Position numbers and translations under genes: made by a program. Below the pieces are notes generated by a model. It saw nothing but the letters and a program-made list of their open reading frames with translations, was not told the DNA's origin and ran no database searches. DNA of 64,000 nt from Staphylococcus pettenkoferi (GTDB lineage Bacteria > Bacillota > Bacilli > Staphylococcales > Staphylococcaceae). The stretch lies in assembly GCF_002902685.1 (NCBI RefSeq), contig NZ_PPRN01000013.1:1-64000 (forward strand). Direction: 5' to 3'. Shown one piece after another: positions 19,219-28,539 of this stretch; the stretch's first letter is position 1; each line of letters opens with the position of its first letter.

Positions 19219-20367
19219 TCAATCTTCTATCATTTGGCTAAATTGTTTATAGACTTGATCTGGTGTAAATTTCTCGACGGTGTTAAAGCCGTGTTCACGG
19301 ATGGATTCGCATTGTTCAGGATGTTGTATGATTGCTTCAAGTTGTCTAGCTAAAGCGCGTGTGTCGGCATAAGGTAGAAGGTAGCCATTCTCTTTATGGT
19401 TAATCAGCGATGCCGGCCCCGTTGTTCCGTCATAACTTAGCACGATACTGCCTTGATTCATCGCTTCCAGAATCACCATGCCAAATCCTTCATTACGTGA
19501 TGGCACGACAGTGATTTGACTTGAGGCGAGTACTTGAGCTAACTGGGATGTTGGTTCTCGAAGTTGAATCACATCATTGAGTTGATACTGGTGAATCAAA
19601 TCATTGAGATGATCTTTCTCTTGCCCATTACCATAGATATGCACTTGATAACCGTGTTCTCGGAGCGTCTCTTGCGCTTCATTAATACTCTCGATGAGCA
19701 GATCGAAACCTTTTTCATACTCTAAACGGCCAGCTGCAACGATGACCTTCTGACGTTGCACATCAAGGCGGGGTTCATCAATCATATTAGGGATGACATA
19801 CACCGTTGTGTTTAGCTCTGCCTGATAAGCAACTTGATCTTTCGAAGTCAGTACAGTTAATTTATCTAAATTCTGATACGCTACAAGCATCTCACGTTGG
19901 TATGCGTCAGGGTACGCTGCAAGGTTCATATGTTCCATGCCGATCTTCTCCACAGACTGAGGTGCATATTGTGCAGTTAAAATGTTAAAGCTTGCACGTG
20001 TACTAATAAGCACATCAGTATCAACACGTTGTAATGCTTTAATGAGTCGACGTTCAACATGACGATTAAACTGTTGACGCCCAGGTTCATGTTGAGAGAT
20101 GCAACGCGGTTGACCGATGCCGAAATATTTATGGAAACGATTATAGAGAATAGACGTGATATTCTGTGGACGTAATCTGTAATTGACGAGTGATGTGACT
20201 TTGATGTTGGGATGGATAGTAAAATACGGGTGTTGCGCACCTTGAAATATGGAAATGATGTGTACGGAATGACCACGTTCAGCAAGTTGATTAGCTAAGT
20301 TGGTCACTGCTTTAACCGTACCACCCATCGCAAAAATATTATGCATGAGTATCGTAATCGACTTCAC
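19219..20367 (-). CDS. Glycosyltransferase family 4 protein
   Basis: This 382-residue GT-B glycosyltransferase has the N-terminal HNIFAMGGTVKAVTNLANQL, a nucleotide-sugar region AAGRLEYEKGFDLLI near residue 211, and the ExxxxxE retaining motif NEGFGMVILEAMNQG near 297. It resembles staphylococcal poly(glycerol phosphate) or wall-glycan glycosyltransferases. With the CDP-glycerol enzyme gene downstream it may decorate the same polymer. Donor and acceptor are not determinable from the sequence. It has no signal peptide, so it should act in the cytoplasm. Confidence 0.85.
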   Translation of the reverse strand: MKSITILMHNIFAMGGTVKAVTNLANQLAERGHSVHIISIFQGAQHPYFTIHPNIKVTSLVNYRLRPQNITSILYNRFHKYFGIGQPRCISQHEPGRQQFNRHVERRLIKALQRVDTDVLISTRASFNILTAQYAPQSVEKIGMEHMNLAAYPDAYQREMLVAYQNLDKLTVLTSKDQVAYQAELNTTVYVIPNMIDEPRLDVQRQKVIVAAGRLEYEKGFDLLIESINEAQETLREHGYQVHIYGNGQEKDHLNDLIHQYQLNDVIQLREPTSQLAQVLASSQITVVPSRNEGFGMVILEAMNQGSIVLSYDGTTGPASLINHKENGYLLPYADTRALARQLEAIIQHPEQCESIREHGFNTVEKFTPDQVYKQFSQMIED

Positions 20368-20593
20368 AAGTTATTCCTCCAATGATTCGTGCTTAACTGC
20401 CATTATATCATGTTCACAAAATAGTTAATAAATAGAATAAGTGAGAATGAAAGTCAGTTAAAGCGCGAGCGTGTCGTCTTTTACCTGAGGCGAAATTAGA
20501 TAGCTAAACATATATTTTGCGTAGATTTACATTAGACTCTTTTTTCACGAGACAATAACGTATATAATTAGAAGTGTAAATGAATAAATTTAT

Positions 20594-20628
20594 GCCATAG
20601 TATGTAAGTGCTTACACATCTAATGGCA
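20594..20628 (+). promoter_or_regulatory. Imperfect cre box inside a hairpin upstream of mqo
   Basis: ATGTAAGTGCTTACA at 20602-20616 matches the cre consensus except for one base (T for C at the central CG). It is a near-perfect dyad (TGTAAG-TG-CTTACA), embedded in a larger GCCAT/ATGGC stem. It lies about 115 bp before the mqo start. Confidence 0.5.
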
Positions 20629-20727
20629 AGTTGTAGAAATCGTTAAGTTGTAGCTCAATAACGCGTTTGAGCCATCAATTAACTCAACGTTTCTATAAAC
20701 ATATTTAGAAGGGGGACTGTATTTGTT

Positions 20728-22209
20728 ATGGCTACAAAACATAGCAAAACAGACGTCATCTTAATTGGTGGCGGCATCATGAGCGCAACATTAGGTACAT
20801 TGTTGAAAAAGTTAGCTCCAGAGAAAGAAATTCAAATGTTCGAACGCTTATCCGAACCAGCTGAAGAAAGTTCAAACGCATGGAACAACGCGGGGACTGG
20901 ACACTCAGCACTTTGCGAGTTGAACTATACGAAAGAACAAAAAGATGGCTCAATCGACATTACGAAAGCAGTTAAGATCAACGAGCAATTCCAAATTTCT
21001 AAACAATTTTGGAGTCACTTAGTAAGTAACGGCGAACTCTCTTCACCTGAGAACTTCATTCGCCCAGTACCACACATGAGTTTCGTTAAAGGTGTACGCA
21101 ATGTCGACTTCCTTAAACGTCGTGTGAAGACAATCAAGGAAAGTCCATTATTCAGCAATATGGAAATCACAGATGATAAAGAGAAGATCGCTGAATGGGC
21201 ACCACTTATGATGGAAGGACGCACTTCCCATGTACCAATGGCTATGACTTATGACAAGACAGGTACAGACGTTAACTTTGGTGCGTTAACACGTAAATTA
21301 TTCAGTAACTTAAGTGACAAGAAGGGTGTTGACCTTCATTTTAAACATGAAGTCCAAAGCCTCAGCCAACGTCGTAACGGCACTTGGAAAGTTAAAGTAA
21401 AAGACTTGAACACAAACGATACACACGTGATTGAATCTGACTTCGTCTTTATCGGTGCAGGCGGTGCGAGCCTTAAACTATTACAAAACACAGGTATCAA
21501 ACAATCTAAACATATCGGTGGATTCCCAGTTAGCGGTATCTTCCTAGTATGTAACAAAGAAGAAGTTGCGAAAAAACATAACGCGAAAGTATACGGTAAA
21601 GCTGCAGTAGGTGCGCCACCAATGTCAGTGCCTCACTTAGACACGCGTTATATTGACGGCAAACGCTCACTACTCTTCGGTCCGTTCGCAGGTTTCTCAC
21701 CTAAATTCTTGAAGACAGGTTCAAACCTAGACTTATTCAAATCAGTGAAACCAAATAACATCATCACTATGTTATCCGCAGGTGTGAAAGAATTTAACTT
21801 AACGAAATACTTAATTTCACAATTAATGCTATCTGACGAAGAACGTATGAACGACTTACGCCAATTCGTTCCAAATGCGAAGAGCGAAGATTGGGAAGTT
21901 GTAGTCGCAGGTCAACGTGTACAAGTCATCAAAGATACTGAAGACAGCAAAGGTAACCTCCAATTCGGTACGGAAGTTGTGACTTCAGACGACGGTACAT
22001 TGTCTGCATTACTCGGTGCGTCACCAGGTGCATCAACAGCCGTAGACATCATGTTAGACCTACTTAAACGTTGCTTTAAAAATGACTTCGCAAAATGGGA
22101 ACCAGAAATCAAGAAAATGATTCCTTCATTCGGTCAAAAATTAAGCGAAAACAAAGAGCTTTACGACAAAGTTAATGAAGACGTGAAGAAAAATCTTAAA
22201 ATTGATTAA
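20728..22209 (+). CDS. mqo: Malate:quinone oxidoreductase (Mqo1 type)
   Basis: This 493-residue, FAD-dependent peripheral membrane enzyme oxidises malate to oxaloacetate and passes electrons to menaquinone. The N-terminal FAD motif [17 protein letters not shown] (residues 10-26) is followed by [21 protein letters not shown], and the C-terminal region has the family block [26 protein letters not shown]. Residue patterns match staphylococcal Mqo1 better than the lactate-active paralogue Lqo (Mqo2). It is a single-gene unit with a leader of about 110 bp and a strong terminator. Confidence 0.93.
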   Translation: MATKHSKTDVILIGGGIMSATLGTLLKKLAPEKEIQMFERLSEPAEESSNAWNNAGTGHSALCELNYTKEQKDGSIDITKAVKINEQFQISKQFWSHLVSNGELSSPENFIRPVPHMSFVKGVRNVDFLKRRVKTIKESPLFSNMEITDDKEKIAEWAPLMMEGRTSHVPMAMTYDKTGTDVNFGALTRKLFSNLSDKKGVDLHFKHEVQSLSQRRNGTWKVKVKDLNTNDTHVIESDFVFIGAGGASLKLLQNTGIKQSKHIGGFPVSGIFLVCNKEEVAKKHNAKVYGKAAVGAPPMSVPHLDTRYIDGKRSLLFGPFAGFSPKFLKTGSNLDLFKSVKPNNIITMLSAGVKEFNLTKYLISQLMLSDEERMNDLRQFVPNAKSEDWEVVVAGQRVQVIKDTEDSKGNLQFGTEVVTSDDGTLSALLGASPGASTAVDIMLDLLKRCFKNDFAKWEPEIKKMIPSFGQKLSENKELYDKVNEDVKKNLKID

Positions 22210-22220
22210 TCTATAGAAAT

Positions 22221-22259
22221 AGGGAAGCGCAGTGGTGTCGTGCCATTGCGCTTCCCTTT
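22221..22259 (+). terminator. Terminator after mqo
   Basis: GGGAAGCGCAGTGG (22222-22235) pairs with CCATTGCGCTTCCC (22243-22256) with one G.U and is followed by TTTG. Confidence 0.85.
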
Positions 22260-22300
22260 GTTTGTGAGAACCAATTAATTCTTGAAGGTGGTTTCTCGCT

Positions 22301-22392
22301 GGGAGAAAGACAGAAATCTATGATTTCGTGGTCTTTCCCCCGCAAGAAGAGCTAGAATTCATAAGAGTAGAAATCCTTATGAATTCAGATCT
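22301..22392 (+). repeat. Family C double-hairpin repeat, copy C1
   Basis: Hairpin 1 is GGGAGAAAGAC paired with GTCTTTCCCCC (22301-22341), with cagaaat and atttcgt in the stem. Hairpin 2 is ATTCATAAG with CTTATGAAT (to about 22392). The same layout recurs at 31782 and 38637. Confidence 0.7.
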
Positions 22393-22420
22393 TTACTGCG
22401 TCTCTTAAAGTAGTTTATCT

Positions 22421-22502
22421 GCATTACGCAGCTCTAGTAATGGATTTTCGTTGTGGTTTAGCTCCATCAAGCGTCTCGAGTCGACATTGAAAACATTGTA
22501 AA
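22421..22502 (-). repeat. Family A repeat, truncated copy A2
   Basis: It contains the core tggattttcgttgtgg and one terminal repeat (ACATTGAAAA-like, 22494-22502). The other half of the element is missing and is replaced by the family C element immediately to its left. Confidence 0.7.
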
Positions 22503-22914
22503 ATAAATAGTTCAAAATAATAGACATTGTTTCTAGCTAATCTACAAACTGGAAACCCTGCTTTAATAAGCAAGATGGATTTTTCTACCATTTTCTCTAT
22601 TTCACTTTTTATCATTAATCATATTTTTAAGGGTGTTGAAATTAATTTGAAGCGTTCCAGTAATATATCAATAGCTAATTATGTGAGATATCAGTTTTTA
22701 ATTCAATTGGTAGTCATAGTAGAAATCATATCCTTCTTCAACGAAACTCTCTTTCAACACAAAAATAAAAAGAGAAGTATTGATGATAGAGTAGTATTAA
22801 TTTAACAAGAAACAATAACATTCAAATCAGACTACCAAACAGAGAGAGTAATGAGGTTGATTGAAAGTTATTTTAAATAATATTAGATGAAACTATGCTC
22901 ATCAACGAAACATC

Positions 22915-23057
22915 GCAATACAAGTAAAAAGGGATGGCGCGACTCTTGAGGGATTAAGGGCGCAGCGAAAATCCAGTAATGATGCGCAAAGCGTGTCATT
23001 ACTTAGTTGAGCGCGACCCCCTAAGAAAGCGTCGCCATCCCCAATACGCAGTATTGC
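22915..23057 (+). repeat. Family B palindromic repeat, copy B1 (143 bp)
   Basis: It is bounded by GCAATAC and GTATTGC. The inner arms GGGATGGCG and CGCCATCCC pair, and the core is cgcagcgaaaatccag. It also holds an internal small hairpin (tgatgcgcaaagcgtgtca). Confidence 0.75.
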
Positions 23058-23131
23058 AAATTAGTAGAATCTAATAAGTTAAATCAAGTCAGTATTAAGA
23101 TAATAATTTATATCTAGATACCTCATCAACT

Positions 23132-24508
23132 TCAATTCACATCATTCACAGGCAACTTCACAACAAACATCGTACCTTCACCTTCAGCACTATCAACCTC
23201 AATCACACCACCATGCAGCTCAACAATCGTCTTCGCAATCGCCAAACCAAGCCCATTACTCGTATCATCACTACTCATTTTATAAAAACGCTCAAACAAC
23301 CGCGCCTGAGCCTCCTCAGAAATACCTTGCCCATCATCCTCAATCGACAGCACAACCTGATCCACATCACGGCGCAACGTCACCTCAATCATACCACCAC
23401 GTTCAGAATACTTAATCGCATTCGACATCAAATTCTGAATCGCTTGATACAACAACTGCTCATTACCCTTAGACTGTACAACCTCCAAATCAGTCAAGAT
23501 CACTAAGTCTTTCTGATCTGCACTAAACTGATGATGACGCACAATCTCAGTGATAAGCGCGTTAAACTTAACGTTATCATTAAACGTCAAATGGTTGCCG
23601 TTATCCAATTCAGCAAGTAACAATAGTTCTTTCGTTAAATTGCTCAACTGTGAAGTGATTTGATGAATTTCTTCTATATGATAGTCACGCTCTTCTTTCG
23701 TTTCAGCTTGTTGCAACTGTCCGAGCTGTTGATGAATGTGCGTGAGTGGCGTCTTGATTTCATGTGAAACATTCTGCACGAAATGACTGCGCATATCGTC
23801 AAGCTGTTTCAGTGACAAACGCATGCTATCAAAACGATGCTGTAAAGTTCCGAGTTCGTCTTGTCTCGTTTGTTTAATCGGTTCATCGAAACGACCGCGC
23901 ATGAGTTGTTGGGTCGCTTGTTTCAACTGTTGCACAGGTTTGATGATAGAGTAGGTTGATGAAATGACTAAGATAATAGAAATCAATAGCAGTATCGTGA
24001 GTAAGACCGCTAAGAAGACTCTGAATTCACTAAACGTCTTACCGATGTCAGGACGCATGAATACTGCAAGTTTTTCTTTATCCGTAGTAAATTGCACACC
24101 TACTGTATTCGATGTCACGTTTTCAAAAAAGCCAGTGATAAACGGATGATATCTCAAATCTCGAATACCATGGTAATCACGACCGCTTAACACATGATTA
24201 ATATCTTTCTGGCTGACATTGTCTTTGCGAAAGCCTTCGCCGTAATAGTGTTTGTCACCATTTTGGTTGACGGTCATTACTTGATAGTTCATATCTCCGA
24301 GGTGTTTAAAATAATGGTCGGTCTGCTCAGCACTTAACGTATCTTGATAGCTGCGTGCTTGTTTCAGTGTCTGCATGATCTTTGCGTCATTGGAAGGCTT
24401 CAGTTTGACGTGATAGTACACGTTCGTCAGTAGAAAGCTCAACAATGCGCTAATAAGCATCACAGTAATCGTGTAAATCGCGATGCGACTATATAATGAT
24501 TTAAACAT
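23132..24508 (-). CDS. hssS: HssS heme-sensor histidine kinase
   Basis: This 458-residue kinase has a membrane helix at about 10-30, an extracytoplasmic sensor loop to about 163, a second helix at 164-185, a HAMP segment, and a dimerisation box VQNVSHEIKTPLTHIHQQL with the phospho-accepting His. The ATPase domain follows with N box NLMSNAIKYS, G1 DDGQGIS and G2 GLGLAIAK. HssS senses heme excess at the membrane and phosphorylates HssR. Its start overlaps the hssR stop by 8 bp, and it lies divergent from hrtBA. Confidence 0.93.
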   Translation of the reverse strand: MFKSLYSRIAIYTITVMLISALLSFLLTNVYYHVKLKPSNDAKIMQTLKQARSYQDTLSAEQTDHYFKHLGDMNYQVMTVNQNGDKHYYGEGFRKDNVSQKDINHVLSGRDYHGIRDLRYHPFITGFFENVTSNTVGVQFTTDKEKLAVFMRPDIGKTFSEFRVFLAVLLTILLLISIILVISSTYSIIKPVQQLKQATQQLMRGRFDEPIKQTRQDELGTLQHRFDSMRLSLKQLDDMRSHFVQNVSHEIKTPLTHIHQQLGQLQQAETKEERDYHIEEIHQITSQLSNLTKELLLLAELDNGNHLTFNDNVKFNALITEIVRHHQFSADQKDLVILTDLEVVQSKGNEQLLYQAIQNLMSNAIKYSERGGMIEVTLRRDVDQVVLSIEDDGQGISEEAQARLFERFYKMSSDDTSNGLGLAIAKTIVELHGGVIEVDSAEGEGTMFVVKLPVNDVN

Positions 24509-25178
24509 CTTGCACCACCTTATAACCTAAGCCTCGAACCGTCTTGATGATCACATTTGCGCCGAGTTTGTCTAAGCGTTTACGCAAGCGCTTCACATGA
24601 ACATCGACGGTACGCTCATCACCTTCGTAATCAAAGCCCCAAATCTTCTCTATCAACAACTCTCTGGAGAAGACTTGTTTCGGTTGAGATGCGAGCAAGA
24701 AGAGTAGGGTGAATTCTTTATTAGGAAGGTTCATGCGCTTTTGGTCGACGGCAATTTCAAGATACGCTTGATTTAAAGTGAGGTTGCCGAGTTGAATCTC
24801 GGTATCGGCATTTTTCTGATAGCGTCGTAATACTGCGCGTATACGAAACATGAGTTCTTCGACTTCAAAGGGTTTCGTTACGTAGTCGTCTGTCCCTGTA
24901 AGGAAAGCGCGTTCTTTGTCACTTAATGCATCACGCGCCGTTAACATGATTACAGGTAAATCTTCATAATCCGCTTTAAGCGTTTCGCAGAGTTCAAAGC
25001 CATCCATTCCGTTCATCATGATATCGACGATTGCGATATCTACTTGGTTTGTTTCAAGATAGTCTAGTGCCGCCTCTCCGCTTGATTCAGAGACGACCTT
25101 GAGACCTTCGCGTTGTAAGTAGGTTGCGACATAGTGTAGGATTCTTGGATCGTCATCTACCACTAGGCATTTCGTCAT
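24501..25178 (-). CDS. hssR: HssR heme-response regulator
   Basis: This is a 225-residue OmpR/PhoB-type response regulator. The receiver domain has the acidic pocket VDDD (residues 7-10), phospho-acceptor Asp52 (VDIMMNG), Thr near 80 and Lys near 102. The winged-helix domain ends in DVHVKRLRKRL and TVRGLGYKV. When phosphorylated by HssS it activates hrtBA by binding direct repeats in its promoter. Such repeats lie at 25258-25282 and 25366-25390. Confidence 0.94.
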   Translation of the reverse strand: MTKCLVVDDDPRILHYVATYLQREGLKVVSESSGEAALDYLETNQVDIAIVDIMMNGMDGFELCETLKADYEDLPVIMLTARDALSDKERAFLTGTDDYVTKPFEVEELMFRIRAVLRRYQKNADTEIQLGNLTLNQAYLEIAVDQKRMNLPNKEFTLLFLLASQPKQVFSRELLIEKIWGFDYEGDERTVDVHVKRLRKRLDKLGANVIIKTVRGLGYKVVQDV

Positions 25179-25257
25179 ATCACGTTCTCCTTCTTTTCGT
25201 CTTTATCTTCATTTTAAAAGAAGACAGCAACTTTTGCATGGAATTATTTTCACCTGA

Positions 25258-25310
25258 GTTCATCTTCAGTTCACATTCACCTCATAAACTAAAGTTGAGA
25301 AATCGATAGG
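25258..25310 (+). promoter_or_regulatory. HssR-type operator/promoter, upstream copy
   Basis: The tandem half-sites GTTCATCTT and GTTCACATT, separated by CA, fit the known HssR direct-repeat pattern. They are followed by a -10-like element (tcataaact) and cgatagg. The 53-bp unit recurs at 25366-25418 with only two differences. Downstream of this copy a 13-codon frame (MRLGFKITGINFT) starts at 25324, where hrtB starts in the other copy. Confidence 0.75.
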
Positions 25311-25365
25311 GGTTACGAACGAGATGCGACTTGGTTTTAAAATAACTGGAATCAATTTTACCTAA

Positions 25366-25418
25366 GTTCATCTTCAGTTCACATTCACCTCATAAACTAA
25401 AATTAAGAAATCGATAGG
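25366..25418 (+). promoter_or_regulatory. HssR-type operator/promoter directly before hrtB
   Basis: The same half-sites GTTCATCTT-CA-GTTCACATT begin at 25366. The unit ends in cgatagg, which here continues as ggaggagaagg, the hrtB ribosome site. It is the copy placed to drive hrtBA. Confidence 0.8.
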
Positions 25419-25432
25419 AGGAGAAGGATAAG

Positions 25433-26491
25433 ATGAAACTCGCATTAAAAGAAATGAAGTTCTATAAATTTAGATTTATCCTCATCACGTTAATCATATT
25501 ATTACTCGGCCTAATGGTCTTATTTATCAGCGGATTAGCCAAAGGGCTAGGAAGAGAGAACATCTCATTACTCGACAACATGTCAGCAGAACAGTATGTC
25601 ATGCAAGATAAGCAACAACCGCAACTTGAAGCATCACAGCTCAACAGTAAGCAACAACAAAAGATAGAAGATATTACGAAAGCTAAACCGATGAAAATCG
25701 CATCAGATAAATTGAAACAAGGTAACGACGAATCTGACGTTATCTTAATGAACACAGTGAAAAAAGAGAAACCTGAGTTGAAAGAAGGACATTATCCATC
25801 AGGTAAGAACGAAATTGCAGTTAACGACAAACTTACAGCAGATGACATTAACAAAGGTGACACTGTGAAATTGAAGGATGGCAGTAAAGTCAAAGTAGTT
25901 GGTGTGCTTGACGATACGATGTATTCACACAGCTCCATCGTTATGATGAGTAACGACGGCTTTAGCCAACACGCATCAGAGAAAGGCACTGCAACATTCT
26001 ATCCAGTCAAAGATTTATCTAGCAAACAGAAACATGACTTGAAACAAATCGACGATGTAAATAACTATAGTAAAGATGATATTACCGGGGAAATACCAAG
26101 TTACCAAGCTGAACAAGCACCATTAACGATGATGATCGTAAGTTTATTTGTCATCACAGCGATTGTGCTTAGTGCATTCTTCTATGTCATGACAATTCAG
26201 AAGATCTCTCAAATTGGTATTCTCAAAGCTATTGGTATCAAGACAAAACATTTATTAATGTCATTAGTCAGTCAAATTCTAATTACTACAATCATTGGTG
26301 TGGTCATCGCGCTCTTACTCGTATTAGGCTTATCATTCTTCATGCCAGTAAGCATGCCATTCCACCTAGCAACATCAAATATTATCTTAGTTGTAGTCAT
26401 CTTTATCATCGTAGGACTTATCGGAGCAATCCTGTCATTTATCAAATTATTTAAAGTTGATCCAATCGAAGCAATAGGAGGCGGAGATTAA
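25433..26491 (+). CDS. hrtB: HrtB heme-efflux permease (FtsX-like)
   Basis: This 352-residue permease of the MacB/FtsX type has a first membrane helix at about 15-35, a large outer domain, and three helices in the C-terminal third (about 231-251, 281-302, 315-337). It forms the heme exporter HrtAB with the ATPase HrtA and relieves heme toxicity under HssRS control. Its stop overlaps the hrtA ATG (TAATG), so translation is coupled. The ribosome site ggaggagaagg is strong. Confidence 0.93.
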   Translation: MKLALKEMKFYKFRFILITLIILLLGLMVLFISGLAKGLGRENISLLDNMSAEQYVMQDKQQPQLEASQLNSKQQQKIEDITKAKPMKIASDKLKQGNDESDVILMNTVKKEKPELKEGHYPSGKNEIAVNDKLTADDINKGDTVKLKDGSKVKVVGVLDDTMYSHSSIVMMSNDGFSQHASEKGTATFYPVKDLSSKQKHDLKQIDDVNNYSKDDITGEIPSYQAEQAPLTMMIVSLFVITAIVLSAFFYVMTIQKISQIGILKAIGIKTKHLLMSLVSQILITTIIGVVIALLLVLGLSFFMPVSMPFHLATSNIILVVVIFIIVGLIGAILSFIKLFKVDPIEAIGGGD

Positions 26492-27159
26492 TGAGTTTAC
26501 AAATTGAACATTTAAAAAAACACTTCGGCCAAGGTGAATCAGAAACACAAGTATTGAAAGATTTAAACTTTGACGTGAAGGAAGGCGAGTTTGTAGTACT
26601 CACAGGTGCGTCAGGTTCAGGTAAGACGACTTTACTAACGATTCTTGGCGGCTTGTTAAGTCAGTCTTCTGGAGACATCTTATACAATGACCAACCGCTA
26701 TTTGATCGCTCTAAAGCGAGTGCCGTGAGACTTCATGAGATTGGATTTATCTTCCAAGAGTCTCATCTCGTGCCTTACCTCACTGTAGAGGAACAGTTGG
26801 TTACTGTGGGTCGTGAAGCGGGCATGTCTAAAGGTGATGCTCAGAAGAGAGCGCGTCAGTTGTTGGATGAGATTGGTTTGAGTCATCGCTTGAAAGTGTA
26901 TCCGAATAGTCTTTCTGGTGGTGAGAAGCAGCGTGTGGCGATTATGCGTGCGTTTATGAATCATCCGAAGATTATTCTTGCGGATGAGCCGACTGCGAGC
27001 TTGGATGCGAGCCGTGCGACGGATGTGGTTGAGATGATTCGTGATTATATTCATGATATGGATATGGTTGGGATTATGATTACGCATGATCAGCGTTTGT
27101 TTGATTATGCGGATCGTGTGATTTATCTTGAGGATGGTCAGTTGGTTAGTGATAAGTGA
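26491..27159 (+). CDS. hrtA: HrtA heme-efflux ABC ATPase
   Basis: This 222-residue ABC ATPase of the MacB/LolD branch has Walker [10 protein letters not shown] (39-47), a Q loop near FIFQE (87-90), signature LSGGE (141-145), Walker B ILADEP (162-167) and an H loop THDQ. It powers HrtB. It is the last gene of the heme-induced operon. Codon use shifts toward T/G-ending codons in its last third, which may only reflect local composition. Confidence 0.93.
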   Translation: MSLQIEHLKKHFGQGESETQVLKDLNFDVKEGEFVVLTGASGSGKTTLLTILGGLLSQSSGDILYNDQPLFDRSKASAVRLHEIGFIFQESHLVPYLTVEEQLVTVGREAGMSKGDAQKRARQLLDEIGLSHRLKVYPNSLSGGEKQRVAIMRAFMNHPKIILADEPTASLDASRATDVVEMIRDYIHDMDMVGIMITHDQRLFDYADRVIYLEDGQLVSDK

Positions 27160-27247
27160 TGTGTGATTGGTAAAATGTGCCCGTGGATGGTGGTATCATC
27201 TGCGGGTATTTTTGTGTTCGTAGGAATAAAGAGTTTGTTCCTAATTT

Positions 27248-27400
27248 GCAATACTTCGTATTGAGTGGGAGAAACGGCTCGCGTTCTTAGGGGGCCACGC
27301 TCAACTAAGTTATGACACGCTTTGCGTATCATTACTGGATTTTCGCTGTGTCCTTAAATCCCTCAAGAGTCTCGCCTACTCCCACCTTTACTTGTATTGC
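27248..27400 (-). repeat. Family B palindromic repeat, copy B2 (153 bp)
   Basis: It is bounded by GCAATAC and GTATTGC and runs in the opposite orientation to B1. Its core is actggattttcgctgtg, with a small internal hairpin (atgacacgctttgcgtatcat). It lies after hrtA. Confidence 0.75.
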
Positions 27401-27520
27401 ATAGGACGTTGAATTAAGCGATATACTTCTAATTTTGTTCATCATAATCACCACATCCACTACTGTTTTGTTTTAGGTTTAAATTAGAGTTTCGAGGAAT
27501 ATAGTGTATAGTACTAACTT

Positions 27521-27662
27521 GCAATAGTGCGTATTGGGAGATGGCATGCTTTCTTAGGGGGACGCGCTTAACTAAGTAATGATGCTTGTTGCGCATCATT
27601 ACTGGATTTTCGCTGCGTCCTTGATCCCTCAAGAGTCAGCCATCTCCTTTTACTTGTATTGC
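27521..27662 (-). repeat. Family B palindromic repeat, copy B3 (142 bp)
   Basis: It is bounded by GCAATAG and GTATTGC, with core actggattttcgctgcg. It has the same orientation as B2 and begins 120 bp after it. The sequences following B2 and B3 are also alike (gatatacttctaatttt, then the catcataatcac run), so the pair looks like a tandem duplication of a unit of roughly 265 bp. Confidence 0.75.
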
Positions 27663-27849
27663 ATGGTACGCAGAATTAAATGATATACTTCTAATTTTTG
27701 CTCATCATAATCACTACATCCACTACTGTTTTGTTTTTTTAATTTAGTGTTTCAAGGGAGAGAGTGGGCCATGTTAAGGCTATATTACGTAGAGAAGTGT
27801 AGATGAAAAATTTAAATTGATTTGATGGAGTGTTTGTAGTTTTATAATA

Positions 27850-27899
27850 AATTGGACTGACGAAGTAAACATGGATTTACTTCCCAGCCCAATTTTTTG
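27850..27899 (+). terminator. Terminator-like hairpin downstream of hrtA
   Basis: ATTGGaCTG..GAAGTAAA pairs with TTTACTTC..CAGCCCAAT, followed by T6. It lies about 690 bp after hrtA, so what it terminates is unclear. Confidence 0.65.
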
Positions 27900-28083
27900 T
27901 CTTTAATATAACAATGGCGCAATTATCTCTATAATTACAAATGGTCAAACAAATAAAAAAGAGATAATGCGCCTTTGTCTGATTCTATATCAAAATGTTA
28001 CGAATTAAAGATAAAAACTTTGATTTGTAAAGAATAGGGATGAAGAAGGCAAGCGAAGTCAAAACATTGCAAACAAACTCGTA

Positions 28084-28539
28084 TCAGTTATTCAAATAAT
28101 GTTTTAAGCGTTTATCAATTTTTTCTAATACGGTGCGTGCTAGATCTATTTCTTCACCATCGAGGTCGCTTAATAATTGTCCGACGATATCACTGATGAC
28201 GTTACGTGACTTTTCGCTATATTCATTGCCTTTGTCGGTCAAAGTAATGTATTTATAACGCTGGTCGGTGTGTTCTTCTGATTGTTCCCAACGTACTAAG
28301 CCAGCTTGAATGAGTTTTTTGATACGTCGGCTAACGGCAGCTTTATGGACTCCTTGGCGTTCGGTGATTTGTGAGAGGGTTAAGGCTTCTTCGTTGTGCA
28401 GTATCATTATGACTTCTTCTTGTTCTTTAGAAATGTTGTAAGAAGCCCTCATATCTTTAAGTAATTGTGTTAATAAACGGTTGGTATCGTCGAGAAATTG
28501 ACCCATAAAATCTATGTGATTACGTAAATTTTTGACCAT
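28084..28539 (-). CDS. MarR-family regulator, TcaR-like
   Basis: This 151-residue winged-helix regulator resembles S. aureus TcaR in length and sequence: an opening MVKNLRNHIDFMGQF, the recognition helix VHKAAVSRRIKKLIQAGLV near 84-102, and the wing RYKYITLTDKG. TcaR controls the tcaAB glycopeptide-response genes and biofilm genes in S. aureus. There it sits directly before tcaA. Here tcaA is more than 6 kb away. The orthology is by memory of the family and could be a paralogue. No cofactor-binding residues are evident. Confidence 0.7.
   Translation of the reverse strand: MVKNLRNHIDFMGQFLDDTNRLLTQLLKDMRASYNISKEQEEVIMILHNEEALTLSQITERQGVHKAAVSRRIKKLIQAGLVRWEQSEEHTDQRYKYITLTDKGNEYSEKSRNVISDIVGQLLSDLDGEEIDLARTVLEKIDKRLKHYLNN

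Larger units (their letters stand above)
22260..23131. other. Long gap with three repeat families
   Basis: About 870 bp between mqo and hssS. It holds C1, the half copy A2 and B1. The stretch 22527-22805 can be read as a 92-codon frame, but it starts inside repeat-flanking sequence and has no ribosome site or recognisable domain, so I do not call it a gene. Confidence 0.5.
27160..28083. other. Long gap with duplicated repeats after hrtA
   Basis: About 920 bp without a supported gene. It holds B2 and B3 with their shared flanks, the hairpin at 27850 and a second long-stem hairpin at 27917-27974 (GGCGCAATTATCTCT with AGAGATAATGCGCC) that has no T-run of its own. Confidence 0.55.

Noticed and set aside
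20528..20727. A riboswitch in the long mqo leader
   Set aside because: No known aptamer consensus was found. The visible hairpin is better explained as a cre-like dyad.
22527..22805. A 92-codon + strand frame between mqo and hssS
   Set aside because: It begins in repeat-flanking sequence, has no ribosome site and shows no domain or homologue pattern.
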